The notes beneath the pieces were generated by a model. That model was not told where the DNA came from and searched no databases. It saw nothing but the letters and a program-made list of their open reading frames with translations. Of a stretch of 64,000 nt of DNA, positions 7,774 through 16,163 are shown piece by piece (within the stretch, counting starts at the first letter, position 1; the number at the start of each line of letters is the position of its first letter). A program made the translations under genes and the position numbers. Origin of the DNA: Streptomyces cyaneus (GTDB lineage Bacteria > Actinomycetota > Actinomycetes > Streptomycetales > Streptomycetaceae); the NCBI RefSeq assembly GCF_004028635.1, contig NZ_RQJW01000005.1, forward strand, positions 62,001 to 126,000, written 5' to 3'.

Positions 7774-9399
7774 TCAGGCCGGGCGCAGCACCTCGGGCAT
7801 CCCCCAGCGCCGCAGAACCTCCGGCACGACCACCGTCCCGTCCGCCCGCTGGTACTGCTCCAGGATCGCGGGCAGCAGCCGGCTGGTGGCCAGGCCCGAG
7901 GCGTTGAGGGTGTGGAGGTGGGTCGCCTTGCCGCCGGCGGCCGGACGGTAGCGGATGCCGCCGCGCCGGGCCTGGTAGGCGCGGGCGTTCGACACCGAGC
8001 TGACCTCGGCGTATGCGCCCAGGCTGGGCAGCCAGACCTCCACGTCGTAGGTCTTGGCCTGCGCGGGGCTGGTGTCCCCGGCGGCGAGCTTGGTGACCCG
8101 GTAGTGCAGGCCGAGCCCCGCGACCAACTCCTCTGCCCGCGCGAGTAGTTCGAGGTGCGCGGCGTCCGAGTCCTGCGGCCGGGCGAACTGGAACAGCTCG
8201 ACCTTGTTGAACTGGTGGCCCCGCAGCGTCCCGCGGTCCGCCGTGCGGTGGCTGCCGCTCTCCCTGCGGTAACAGGGCGTGTAGGCGACGTACTTGCGCG
8301 GCAGCTCGCGTTCGTCGAGCGTCTCGCCGCGATGGAGGTTGACCAGGGCGGTCTCGGCGGTGGGCAGCAGGAAGTGCTCGTCCACGCGGAAGACCTCGTC
8401 GGCGAACTTGGGGAACTGCCCGGCCGTGTACCCGGCCTCGTACGTCAGCAGGTGCGGCGGCAGCACGAACTCGTACCCGGCGCGGCGGTGTGCGTCGAGG
8501 AAGTGGTTGAGCAACGCCCACTCCAGGGCGGCGCCCTGGCCACGGTAGATCCAGTAGCCGTTGCCTGCGAGGGCCGCGCCCCGCTTGTAGTCGACCAGAC
8601 CGAGGTCCTGGGCGAGCTCCACGTGGTCCCTGGCCGGGAAGTCGAAGGCGGGTGCGTCCCCCACGACCCGTACGACCTCGTTGCTCTCCTTGCCACCCGC
8701 CACGACGTCGTCGTCCGGGAGGTTGGGCAGAGCGTCGAGGAACTCCTGGTGCCTGCGGGCCAGTTCGGCGAGACGAGCCTCCGCCTCAGCGAGTTCGCCG
8801 GTCAGGGTCTTGGCGGCGGCCTGGAGTTCGTCGACCTGGGTCCGGGCGGTGGCCTGGGGTTCGTCGGCCTGGGGCCCGGGGGCGGCCCGGAGCTGGTCGA
8901 CCTCATTCCCGGCGGCGGCCTGCGGTTCGCCGGCCTGAGCCCCGGCGGCGGCCCGGGGTTCGTCGGCCTGGGGCCCGGCGGCGGCCCGGAGCTGGTCGAC
9001 CTCATTCCCGGCGGCGGCCTGCGGCTCGCCGGCCTGAGCCCCGGCGGCGGCCCGGGGTTCGTCGGCCTGAGCCCCGGCGGCGGCCCGGAGCTGGTCGACC
9101 TCATTCCCGGCGGCGGCCTGCGGCTCGCCGGCCTGAGCCCCGGCGGTGGCCCGGGGTTCGTCGGCCTGGGGCCCGGCGGTGGCCTGTGGCTCGTCGGTCG
9201 CGGGGTGCTCCCGGCGTCGTGCGGCGATCTCCGCCGAGATCCGTCGTCGCTCGCCGCGCAGCCGCTCCACGGCCGTGCGGGCCTCGCGGAAGGCGGTGTC
9301 GAGGGTGAGGAAGGCCGGGATGTCGGCGTCCACGGCGCGTTTGCGCAGGGCCTCGCGGACCTGGTCGGGGTGGTTTCGGATGAGGGTGACGTCGAGCAT
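7774..9399 (-). CDS. serS: Serine--tRNA ligase with an expanded repeat-bearing N-terminal arm
   Basis: 541 residues. It charges tRNA-Ser with serine using ATP. I choose the ATG at 9399 (MLDVTLIRNHPDQVREAL), the normal family start. The class II core is complete: motif 2 around YRRESGSHR (with ...GTLRGHQFNKVELFQF after it) and a motif 3-like GLATSRLLPAILEQYQ. The usual SerRS is about 420-430 residues. The extra length is an Ala/Gln/Glu/Pro-rich insertion in the N-terminal antiparallel coiled-coil arm, made of 33-residue repeats. Upstream lies a T-box leader with a serine specifier, so expression should respond to uncharged tRNA-Ser. Streptomyces normally have another serS elsewhere, so this may be a second, inducible copy; some antibiotic-resistant SerRS paralogues are known in actinomycetes. 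Essentiality cannot be judged. Confidence 0.88.
   Translation of the reverse strand: MLDVTLIRNHPDQVREALRKRAVDADIPAFLTLDTAFREARTAVERLRGERRRISAEIAARRREHPATDEPQATAGPQADEPRATAGAQAGEPQAAAGNEVDQLRAAAGAQADEPRAAAGAQAGEPQAAAGNEVDQLRAAAGPQADEPRAAAGAQAGEPQAAAGNEVDQLRAAPGPQADEPQATARTQVDELQAAAKTLTGELAEAEARLAELARRHQEFLDALPNLPDDDVVAGGKESNEVVRVVGDAPAFDFPARDHVELAQDLGLVDYKRGAALAGNGYWIYRGQGAALEWALLNHFLDAHRRAGYEFVLPPHLLTYEAGYTAGQFPKFADEVFRVDEHFLLPTAETALVNLHRGETLDERELPRKYVAYTPCYRRESGSHRTADRGTLRGHQFNKVELFQFARPQDSDAAHLELLARAEELVAGLGLHYRVTKLAAGDTSPAQAKTYDVEVWLPSLGAYAEVSSVSNARAYQARRGGIRYRPAAGGKATHLHTLNASGLATSRLLPAILEQYQRADGTVVVPEVLRRWGMPEVLRPA
8870..9180 (-). repeat. 99-bp tandem repeat inside serS
   Basis: About three copies of a 99-bp unit; the landmark AGCTGGTCGACCTCATTCCC on the + strand starts at 8891, 8990 and 9089, exactly 99 apart. 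It encodes 33-residue units (NEVDQLRAAAG, QADEPRAAAG, QAGEPQAAAG). The arm should vary in length between strains by slippage or recombination. Confidence 0.92.
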
Positions 9400-9435
9400 G
9401 GTGCGCGCTCCGTCCGGTCGGCCGGGGCGCACGGT

Positions 9436-9675
9436 CCGCCCCGGGGTGATCCCTCGGGGCGTGGGCGAGAGGGTGCTCGCGGTGCCACCACGCCTTCACC
9501 GCCGTACACCACCTGCGTGGCCGTACGACGGACTCGTTCGGGCCCGATGACGGGGGCCGGCCGGCGGGGCATTTCCTCCCCGCACTCGGGAGGGGATTCA
9601 CGCCGGGTGCGCGAGGCCGCCTTCACAGCAGGTGGCGGCTCTCTCGGCTCGCGGGGCCCGGGCTACTCGTCTCCG
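9436..9675 (-). promoter_or_regulatory. T-box riboswitch leader of serS, serine (UCC) specifier
   Basis: On the minus strand, reading 5' to 3': an AGTAG box (9667-9663); a Stem I with CGCGAG pairing CTCGCG and GCCGCC pairing GGCGGC; the specifier region GTGAA followed by TCC (9596-9594), a serine codon matching tRNA-Ser(GGA); then GAAGGCGTGGTGGCACCGCG containing the conserved T-box core (GGTGGCACCGCG, 9489-9478) that pairs with the uncharged tRNA 3' end. A hairpin CGCCCCGAGGG/CCCCGGGGCG (about 9461-9436) follows as terminator-like alternative. The gene it precedes encodes SerRS, exactly as the specifier predicts. There is no U-tract, so transcriptional versus translational control is open. 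Confidence 0.85.
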
Positions 9676-9726
9676 TCAGCGCGTTGCAGACGAGCGTAAG
9701 GGGCACCTTCGACCGGCGGAAACGAA

Positions 9727-10365
9727 TTACGCCGGTGCTCCCAGCTCCGCCCACACCGTCTTGCCCGCGACCCCCGGCGTCCGTACGACCCCCCAGTCCA
9801 GGCACAGCCGCTGCACGATGAACATGCCGTGGCCGCCGGGGCGGCCCGCGCGGTGCGGGGTACGCGGGGCCGGCTGGCCCGTGCCCTTGTCGGAGACCTC
9901 GATACGGATCACCTTGTTGTCGCAGGCGATCCACATCTCGTCCGGCCCCTCGGCGTGCAGACAGGCGTTGGTGACCAGCTCGGAGACGACGAGCAGTACG
10001 TCCTCGGCGGCGGCCCGCTGGTCGGCGGTGGCGGCGGGCAGCCAGCCCCACGCGTACAGGGCCTGGCGGGCGAAGTCGCGGGCGAGCGGAACGACCCCGC
10101 TCTGCCCCTCGAAGCCCAGCCGACGGACCTGACGCGCCACCGACGCCTCGGCGGCCGAGACGGCCCCCTCGGGCCCCTCGCCCCCCAAGGGCCTCTCGGC
10201 TCTCTCGGGCGGCAGGGACGGCACGGCGCCCCCGTCGGACGCTCCGGCCACCGGGGCGCCCTGCTCGGCGCCGCCCGTCGCCGGTACGCCCCCCTTGGCC
10301 GCCCCGGAAGCGCCGCTGGGCTCGGGGCCGCGGTCGCCCGGCGAGAAAGGCCGGGTGGTGCTCAT
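9727..10365 (-). CDS. RsbW-like anti-sigma factor / ATP-binding protein
   Basis: 212 residues. The first 80 or so are low-complexity (Gly, Ala, Pro, Glu); the rest is a GHKL ATPase of the anti-sigma type, with N-box VVSELVTNACLHA, the D-x-G box VSDKGTGQPAPR and the G-box GGHGMFIVQRLC. Such proteins bind SigB-family sigma factors or phosphorylate STAS antagonists. A STAS protein (10601-10999) and a SigB-type sigma factor (11239-12192) are next door, so it is the probable anti-sigma factor of that sigma. In the 235-bp gap upstream, two CGATTCAC direct repeats (10382-10389 and 10406-10413) sit close to the start codon and could be an operator. Confidence 0.85.
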   Translation of the reverse strand: MSTTRPFSPGDRGPEPSGASGAAKGGVPATGGAEQGAPVAGASDGGAVPSLPPERAERPLGGEGPEGAVSAAEASVARQVRRLGFEGQSGVVPLARDFARQALYAWGWLPAATADQRAAAEDVLLVVSELVTNACLHAEGPDEMWIACDNKVIRIEVSDKGTGQPAPRTPHRAGRPGGHGMFIVQRLCLDWGVVRTPGVAGKTVWAELGAPA

Positions 10366-10600
10366 CAGCGCTTCACCTCACCGATTCACCAGTTCAACGT
10401 TCACACGATTCACAAGTCTGTACGCAGAGTCAGTACGCCAGTACACGTCCTTGCCTGATACCTCGGTCACAGTCCCCCACCCCCGGTGGCCGACCTCACA
10501 GCCGACAGTTTCAGGATGCTCCTGCCCGACCGCGCCGAGGGAACACCCCCGGATTCGGCACGAATGATGTGACGTCCGATGCGGTGCCGGACGCGAGTGC

Positions 10601-10999
10601 TCAATCCGGCCCGTCGGCCTCGTCGGCCAGGGCGTCGGCGAGCGAGTCGTGGACCGTGAAGACCGCTTCGGCCCCTGTGATCTCGAACACGCGCGCAACG
10701 ACGGGCAGCATGCCCGCGAGATGCACCCCGCCACCGGCGGCCTCCGCCTTCAGCCGCGCCCCGAGCAGCACGTTCAGCCCCGTGGAGTCACAGAACTCCA
10801 GCCGCGAGCAGTCGACGACCAGCCGACTGAAGCCCTTGCCGAGGCAGTCCTCGAGTGGCTCACGCAACAAATCGGCGGTGTGGTGGTCCAACTCACCCGC
10901 CGGGGTCACGACGGCACTGGAGCCCTCTTCCCGCACCTCGACCAGAAGTCGGCCAGACTGTGCGCTGCCGACCGTCCCGCGGTCCATGCCGTCTCTCAC
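10601..10999 (-). CDS. STAS-domain anti-anti-sigma factor
   Basis: 132 residues, the RsbV/SpoIIAA type. The phosphorylation loop LEFCDSTGLNVLLGA is present with the target Ser in DSTG near residue 78. The unphosphorylated form binds the anti-sigma kinase and frees the sigma factor. An internal ATG four codons in (MDRGTVG) is an alternative start. It sits between the anti-sigma gene and the divergent sigma gene, completing a partner-switching set. C-terminal acidic tail (DALADEADGPD). Confidence 0.88.
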   Translation of the reverse strand: MRDGMDRGTVGSAQSGRLLVEVREEGSSAVVTPAGELDHHTADLLREPLEDCLGKGFSRLVVDCSRLEFCDSTGLNVLLGARLKAEAAGGGVHLAGMLPVVARVFEITGAEAVFTVHDSLADALADEADGPD

Positions 11000-11238
11000 T
11001 CCCGACGTCGTGGCTGCTGACTGACGCTCTCGAACACTACGCCTTCCCTACGCCCTCCAACACCCGAACATCCACCCAGAAACGGACATTTCGGAACAGA
11101 GCGCACTTGCGGTGGGCTCCCGAAAGCGGGTAGGGCTAGTAGAGACACGTAACCGACTCGGCCGGCTTTGGAGGCGCCGCACACCGCAGTGCACGCACAG
11201 GCTTCGGCAGCCATATGCCGAGAACGATGGAGGACATC

Positions 11239-12192
11239 ATGTCACCCCGGCTCGACGCATCGCATACCCAGACGGCGACGTCGGCACCCCGACCGGAACA
11301 TCTGGATCCCATCGAGCGCAGCAGCGACGTTCGTTCCGAACAGGACTTGGGCCAGGACTTCGGTCAGGAGTTCGGCCAGGACGACGCACTCGCCGGGCTT
11401 CCGGACATCCCCCCTTACGACGAGGTGGGGCCGGTGGACGCGCGGGCCCTTTCCAAGACCCTCTTCGAGCGGCTGGAGTCGCTGGAGGAAGGGACCCACG
11501 ACTACTCGTACGTCCGCAACACGCTCGTCGAACTCAACCTCGCCCTGGTCAAGTTCGCCGCCTCCCGCTTCCGCTCGCGCAGCGAGCCGATGGAGGACAT
11601 CATCCAGGTCGGCACCATCGGCCTGATCAAGGCGATCGACCGCTTCGAGCTCAGCCGTGGCGTGGAGTTCCCCACCTTCGCGATGCCGACCATCGTCGGC
11701 GAGATCAAGCGCTTCTTCCGCGACACCTCGTGGTCGGTGCGCGTCCCGCGCCGGCTGCAGGAACTCCGGCTCGACCTGGCCAAGGCCGGCGACGAGTTGG
11801 CCCAGAAGCTGGACCGCGCCCCGACGGTGGCGGAACTGGCGGAGCGCCTCGGTCTGACCAACGACGAGGTCGTCGAGGGCATGGCGGCGTCGAACGCGTA
11901 CACCGCCTCCTCGCTGGACGCCCAGCCCGAGGAGGACGACGCCGAGGGCGCGCTCGCCGACCGGATCGGCTACGAGGACCACGGCATCGAAGGCATCGAG
12001 TACGTCGAGTCGTTGAAGCCGCTCATCGCCGAACTGCCGCCCAGAGACCGGAAGATCCTCTCCTTGCGGTTCGTCGCGGGCATGACCCAGTCGGAGATCG
12101 GCGACGAACTCGGCATCTCACAGATGCATGTGTCGAGGCTGTTGTCGCGGACGCTGATCCGGCTCCGCAAGGGACTGACGGTCGAGGAATGA
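11239..12192 (+). CDS. sigI: RNA polymerase sigma factor, SigB/SigF/SigG family (SigI-like)
   Basis: 317 residues. I choose the ATG at 11239 because GGAGGA sits seven bases upstream, inside the longer reading frame that opens at 11215. Region 2 (LVKFAASRF, DIIQVGTIGLIKAIDRFELSRGVEFPTFAMP), region 3 (SVRVPRRLQELR, PTVAELAERLGL) and region 4 (SLRFVAGMTQSEIGDELGISQMHVSRLLSRTL) are all intact. The acidic N-terminal extension before region 2 is typical of Streptomyces stress sigma factors. Its divergent neighbours are a STAS antagonist and an RsbW-type kinase. The symbol rests on the resemblance to the S. coelicolor sigI neighbourhood beside the hut genes; the family call is secure, the ortholog call less so. 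Confidence 0.9.
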   Translation: MSPRLDASHTQTATSAPRPEHLDPIERSSDVRSEQDLGQDFGQEFGQDDALAGLPDIPPYDEVGPVDARALSKTLFERLESLEEGTHDYSYVRNTLVELNLALVKFAASRFRSRSEPMEDIIQVGTIGLIKAIDRFELSRGVEFPTFAMPTIVGEIKRFFRDTSWSVRVPRRLQELRLDLAKAGDELAQKLDRAPTVAELAERLGLTNDEVVEGMAASNAYTASSLDAQPEEDDAEGALADRIGYEDHGIEGIEYVESLKPLIAELPPRDRKILSLRFVAGMTQSEIGDELGISQMHVSRLLSRTLIRLRKGLTVEE

Positions 12193-12224
12193 CCGCGGGA
12201 GCGATGCCTCCCTCGCGCTGACGT

Positions 12225-12277
12225 GCACTGTGCCCGGTGCCCCGCCGAATTGGTCGGCCGGGCACCGGGCACAGTGC
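12225..12277 (+). terminator. Long hairpin terminator after the sigma factor gene
   Basis: A perfect 18-bp stem (GCACTGTGCCCGGTGCCC at 12225-12242 with its complement at 12260-12277), a 17-nt loop and a short TTT, 33 bases past the stop. Confidence 0.85.
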
Positions 12278-12402
12278 TTTCGCCCTGCTCACCGGCAGGG
12301 CTCGCTTGCGGTTGCCGCGGCTCACGGAGTGGTTCAGAGTCGTGCCAGAAGGCGCGGAAGCCGGTCCTGGCTGGGTGAGGTAAGTGCGGATGGTGAGGGC
12401 GG

Positions 12403-13077
12403 ATGGTGAATCGTCGACGCCTGATGGCCGCCTTGGCCATGTCTGTCCTGTGCGCCGCCTCCGCGTGCAGCACCGGGTCCACGGCCGAGAGCCCTTCGTC
12501 GCCTGCCGGCCGCACGGCTGCGTCATCGGTGACGTATGCGAGCAAGGCATTCGCCGTGCCGTTCACCGTCGCCGTCCCGGCCTCACTCGGGCCGCGCCCC
12601 GCATCGGACACCCGGACATTTCTGACCTGGGTGAAGTCCGACAGCGACGAGGTCAGTTTCCTGCTGCCGACGGCCGTGTACCGGCCCGAGCACCCCAACC
12701 GGCAGAAGCCGCCCGGAAGCTACGAGAAGTACCTGGCCTTCCTGCGTGAGCAGGTCGAGTATCACGCCAAGTGGCGGGACGAGGTCGAAACGACCGTCGA
12801 CGGCCGGCCCGCGACCCTGCTGACCGGAACCACCGACTGGCCGCTCGACGGCATACTCGGTTGCCCCGCGGAGGCCGAGGACGTGGTCGACTGTTACGGG
12901 CTCCAGCCCGACCTGGCACTGCGGGTGGCCGTCGTCGACGTGGCCGGAAAGGTGCTGGTGGCCTGGAGCACCGTGAACCTCGAGAACGTGAACCGCGACA
13001 AGGAGCGGGGCACGTCGGCCGACTTCGCCCGCTTCGAAGGGATGCTCCGCAGCCTCAGGTTCGCGCCGCCGTCCTGA
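12403..13077 (+). CDS. Putative secreted lipoprotein
   Basis: 224 residues. A lipoprotein signal peptide (MVNRRRLMAALAMSVL) ends in a lipobox-like AASAC at about residue 22, then a Ser/Thr-rich linker and a globular domain beginning near YASKAFAVPFTVAVPASLG. Two Cys (GCPAEAEDVVDCYG) near the middle probably form a disulfide. No family recognised; this type of lipoprotein domain in Streptomyces is uncharacterised. It stands alone between the sigma terminator and the ECF-like fusion gene. Confidence 0.72.
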   Translation: MVNRRRLMAALAMSVLCAASACSTGSTAESPSSPAGRTAASSVTYASKAFAVPFTVAVPASLGPRPASDTRTFLTWVKSDSDEVSFLLPTAVYRPEHPNRQKPPGSYEKYLAFLREQVEYHAKWRDEVETTVDGRPATLLTGTTDWPLDGILGCPAEAEDVVDCYGLQPDLALRVAVVDVAGKVLVAWSTVNLENVNRDKERGTSADFARFEGMLRSLRFAPPS

Positions 13078-13226
13078 CCGAGCCGTCCGAAGCCGTCCGA
13101 AGCCTTCCGATCACGGTTACCCACAGAAACCCTTTCCCCAGAACTCGCCTTCCTCCACTATGAGCCGTCATACCCGCCGGTAAGTCAGGTCCCGGACGGG
13201 TCGCAAGGCTGCAAGGAGGCAGGCGG

Positions 13227-14831
13227 ATGGCTCGGGCCGACGACGGCAGGGACTCTGACCCAGGGGCGCACGCGGGCGCCTCCGACGCACGCCTCACCGA
13301 GCTGCTGCGCGCCGACACGGTCACCGCGTACCCGGCGCTCCAGGAACTCCGCGCCCGCCATCACGCACCCGTCCTCGCCTACGCCCGCCTGTGCACCCCG
13401 AACGACTCCACGGCACGGCAGTTGGCGGCCCAGGCGTTCGCGCTCGCGGCCCGCCAGACGGCACGCGGCGTCGACCCGGGCCTGCCCTGGCGGCATCAAC
13501 TCCTGCTCCTGACCGCCGGGTTGACCCGCACATGGGCCATGGACGAGCGGGCGGCGGGCCTCGACGCGAGCCTGCTGCTCGTCCTGAACACAGCCGGCCC
13601 CTCCGGCCCGGTCCCGCCCATGCTCACGGCGTTCCAGTCGCTCCCGTCCCGCACGCAGGGCCTGATCTGGTACGGGGTCGTGGAGCGCGAGCCCGTGGAA
13701 CGCACCGCCGGGCTCCTCGGCCTCACCCGCGCGGACGTCACGTACGGCACCGCCCCCGCGCTCCAGCAGCTGGCCCGCGCCTGCCTGCGCACCCGTCTCG
13801 CCGCCTCCGACGATCCCGACTGCCCCGACTTCGGCCGTCTCATCGAGGAGTCGGTACGTCCGGACAGCCCGCGCGACAGCGCCGACCTGCACGCCCACAT
13901 GGCGCGCTGCCCGCACTGCACGACGGCCTACGAGGAACTGTCGGCGCTCCGGGACACTCCACGCACGGTGTTGGCGGAGGGGCTGTTGCCATGGGGCGGG
14001 ACGGCGTATGCGGCGGGCGACGCGGGAGAGGGGAAGGCCGCCGGCCTTGCTGGCGGGCGCGCAGGCGGCCGTGCTGCGGAGGGGAGGTGGGCGCAGGGGG
14101 CCTGGCCGTGGGATCGCCGTCGGTTCGTACTGGTGTCGGCGGCGCTCGGGGTGGCCCTGCTGCCGCTGGTGGCGTTCCTGGTGGCGCAGGGCGGTTCGTC
14201 GTCGCAGGCGCCGGTGGGCTCGGTCGGGACGCCGGTGAGTGTGCCGCCGGTGGCGGTTACGGTGACGGCCACCGTGTCACCGACGCCGACACCGACACCG
14301 TCGAAGTCATCACCCTCGCCCTCACCGTCCCCGTCGCGGGCGTCCAAGTCTCCTTCCCCCACGAGGAGTTCCACGCCGACCAAGAAGGCGCGCCCGAAGC
14401 CGTCGCCCTCCCCCACACACCCGCCGGACGGCACGTACGCCCAGGTCGTGAACGTCGGCTCCGGGCTGTGCCTGGACGTCGGCGGGGCCTTCTTCAACGG
14501 GACCGACGTGATCACGGCTCCTTGCACCTCTTCCCGCACGCAGCGCTGGCGGGTCGACTCGGCTCGCGGTCTGCTGCAGTCGGCGGCCGATCCCGACTTC
14601 TGCCTGGACAGCCGAGGTTCGACGGACCGCGGGGTCGGGATCTGGACCTGCGACTCCGTCTACGGCCGCAACGGGCAGAACCTGATGTTCATGGTGGACG
14701 GCGACGGACTGATCCGCCCGGCCATCGCCTTCGAGACGGCGGTGACGCCTGAAGGCGGCGCCGGGGGGAGGCTGTCGCTGGAGCCGGTTGGTGGGGGTGT
14801 GGGGCAGCGGTGGCGGGCGGGGGCGGCGTAA
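13227..14831 (+). CDS. ECF-sigma-like / zinc-finger / transmembrane / ricin-lectin fusion protein
   Basis: 534 residues, with AAGGAGG eight bases before the ATG. Residues about 15-200 resemble an ECF sigma factor: a region-2-like segment (LQELRARHHAPVLAYARLCTPNDSTARQLAAQAFALA) and a region-4-like segment (LPSRTQGLIWYGVVEREPVERTAGLLGLTRADV). Then comes an anti-sigma zinc-finger-like LHAHMARCPHC, a membrane span near residues 295-320, a Ser/Pro/Thr-rich cell-wall-spanning stretch, and a ricin-B-type lectin domain (YAQVVNVGSGLCLDVGG, CTSSRTQRWRV, DFCLDSRG) to the end. Sigma-like and sensor parts are thus in one chain, which suggests a membrane-tethered regulator that senses a cell-wall or extracellular glycan. 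Region 2 looks degenerate, so it may not bind promoters. Confidence 0.8.
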   Translation: MARADDGRDSDPGAHAGASDARLTELLRADTVTAYPALQELRARHHAPVLAYARLCTPNDSTARQLAAQAFALAARQTARGVDPGLPWRHQLLLLTAGLTRTWAMDERAAGLDASLLLVLNTAGPSGPVPPMLTAFQSLPSRTQGLIWYGVVEREPVERTAGLLGLTRADVTYGTAPALQQLARACLRTRLAASDDPDCPDFGRLIEESVRPDSPRDSADLHAHMARCPHCTTAYEELSALRDTPRTVLAEGLLPWGGTAYAAGDAGEGKAAGLAGGRAGGRAAEGRWAQGAWPWDRRRFVLVSAALGVALLPLVAFLVAQGGSSSQAPVGSVGTPVSVPPVAVTVTATVSPTPTPTPSKSSPSPSPSPSRASKSPSPTRSSTPTKKARPKPSPSPTHPPDGTYAQVVNVGSGLCLDVGGAFFNGTDVITAPCTSSRTQRWRVDSARGLLQSAADPDFCLDSRGSTDRGVGIWTCDSVYGRNGQNLMFMVDGDGLIRPAIAFETAVTPEGGAGGRLSLEPVGGGVGQRWRAGAA

Positions 14832-14868
14832 GCCAACCCGGTAAGGCACCAACACGCGTCCGCGGGGA

Positions 14869-16086
14869 TCACCTTCCTACCCGAATGCCCTTCTGCCACA
14901 CCCCGCTGACCAGCGGAACGCCCGGCCGATAGGCCAGGTGCACATGGCTCGGTGCGTCGAGGAGGAGTAGGTCGGCGCGGGCGCCCGGGGTGAGGCGGCC
15001 GATGTCGTCGCGGCGGAGGGCTGCCGAGCCGCCCGCAGTGGCCGACCAGACCGCCTCGTCCGGGGTCATTCCCATGTCCCGTACCGCGAGCGCGATGCAG
15101 AAGGGCACGGAGGAGGTGAAGGACGAGCCCGGGTTGCAGTCGGTGGAGAGGGCGACGGTGACGCCCGCGTCGAGGAGGCGGCGGGCGTTCGGCCACTGGG
15201 CGCGGGTGGAGAACTCGGCGCCGGGGAGGAGGGTGGCGACGGTGTTGCCGCTCGCGAGGGCGTCCACGTCCGCGTCGGTGAGGTGGGTGCAGTGGTCGGC
15301 GCTGGCGGCGTCGAGTTCGACGGCCAGCTGGACGCCGGGGCCGTAGGTGAGCTGGTTGGCGTGGACGCGGGGGTGCAGGCCCTTGGCCTTGCCGGCGGTG
15401 AGGATCGCGCGGGCCTGGTCGCCGTCGAAGGCGCCCTTCTCGCAGAAGACGTCGATCCAACGGGCGTACGGGGCGCAGGCGTCGAGCATCTCACCGGTGA
15501 CGAGGGCGACGTACGACGCCGGGTCCTCTGCGTAGTCCGGCGAGACGATGTGGGCGCCGAGGTAGGTGACCTCGTCGGTGTGGGCGGCGGCGATGCGCAG
15601 CGCCCGGGCCTCGTCCTCGACCGTCAGGCCGTAGCCGGACTTGGTCTCGAAGGTAGTGGTGCCCTGGTGCAGCGCCTCACGGAGGTAACGGGTGAGGTTG
15701 GCCTCGAGTTCCTCGTCGCTCGCGGCGCGGGTGGCGGCGACAGTCGTGCGGATGCCGCCCGCGCTGTAGGCCCGGCCTGACATGCGGGCGTTGAACTCCT
15801 GCGTCCGGTCGCCCGCGAAGACGAGGTGGGAGTGGGAGTCGACGAAGCCCGGGATGACCGCCCGGCCGCCTGCGTCGACCCGATTGTCAGTGGCGGGTGC
15901 TTTGCTTTGATCACCGGTCCACATGACGCGGTCGCCTTCGATGACGACGGCCGCGTCCTGGACCAGTCCGAGGGGGGAACCGTCACCGAGGGAGGGGTCG
16001 TTGGTGACCAGGGCGGCGATGTTGGTGATGAGCGTGCTTGCGGTGCTCGCGGAGTGGGCGGGGCTGACGGTCGTCGCGTTGCTCAT
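14869..16086 (-). CDS. hutI: Imidazolonepropionase
   Basis: 405 residues. It hydrolyses 4-imidazolone-5-propionate to N-formimidoyl-L-glutamate, the third step of histidine degradation. Start chosen at the ATG at 16086 (MSNATTV), preceded by AAGGACG. Metal-binding and catalytic residues are in place: [13 protein letters not shown] (HxH), [29 protein letters not shown] and STDCNPGSS. Length is typical. It follows hutF by 77 bp on the same strand and is the last gene of the hut operon (hutU, M20 hydrolase, hutF, hutI). If the ergothioneine idea for the 25-31 kb region is right, a thio-analogue could also pass through this type of enzyme. Confidence 0.95.
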   Translation of the reverse strand: MSNATTVSPAHSASTASTLITNIAALVTNDPSLGDGSPLGLVQDAAVVIEGDRVMWTGDQSKAPATDNRVDAGGRAVIPGFVDSHSHLVFAGDRTQEFNARMSGRAYSAGGIRTTVAATRAASDEELEANLTRYLREALHQGTTTFETKSGYGLTVEDEARALRIAAAHTDEVTYLGAHIVSPDYAEDPASYVALVTGEMLDACAPYARWIDVFCEKGAFDGDQARAILTAGKAKGLHPRVHANQLTYGPGVQLAVELDAASADHCTHLTDADVDALASGNTVATLLPGAEFSTRAQWPNARRLLDAGVTVALSTDCNPGSSFTSSVPFCIALAVRDMGMTPDEAVWSATAGGSAALRRDDIGRLTPGARADLLLLDAPSHVHLAYRPGVPLVSGVWQKGIRVGR

Positions 16087-16163
16087 GGCGTCCTTGGTGG
16101 CCTGGTCGGCGGTGGGTTCGGGGGCGGGGGCCCAGGCGGGCCGCGCGGGTGAGGGGGCCGGGG

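Noticed and set aside
8870-9180. Possible CRISPR-like array because of the regular 99-bp spacing
   Set aside because: The whole unit repeats with no unique spacers, and it lies in frame inside serS.
8155-9699. Long + strand open frame opposite serS
   Set aside because: It is the mirror of the repeat-bearing serS gene; the protein is a Gly/Val-rich low-complexity product of the GC-rich antisense frame.
11107-11133. SigB-type promoter (GGGTAG) before the sigma factor gene
   Set aside because: The -10-like GGGTAG at 11128-11133 has no convincing GTTT-type -35 at the right distance.
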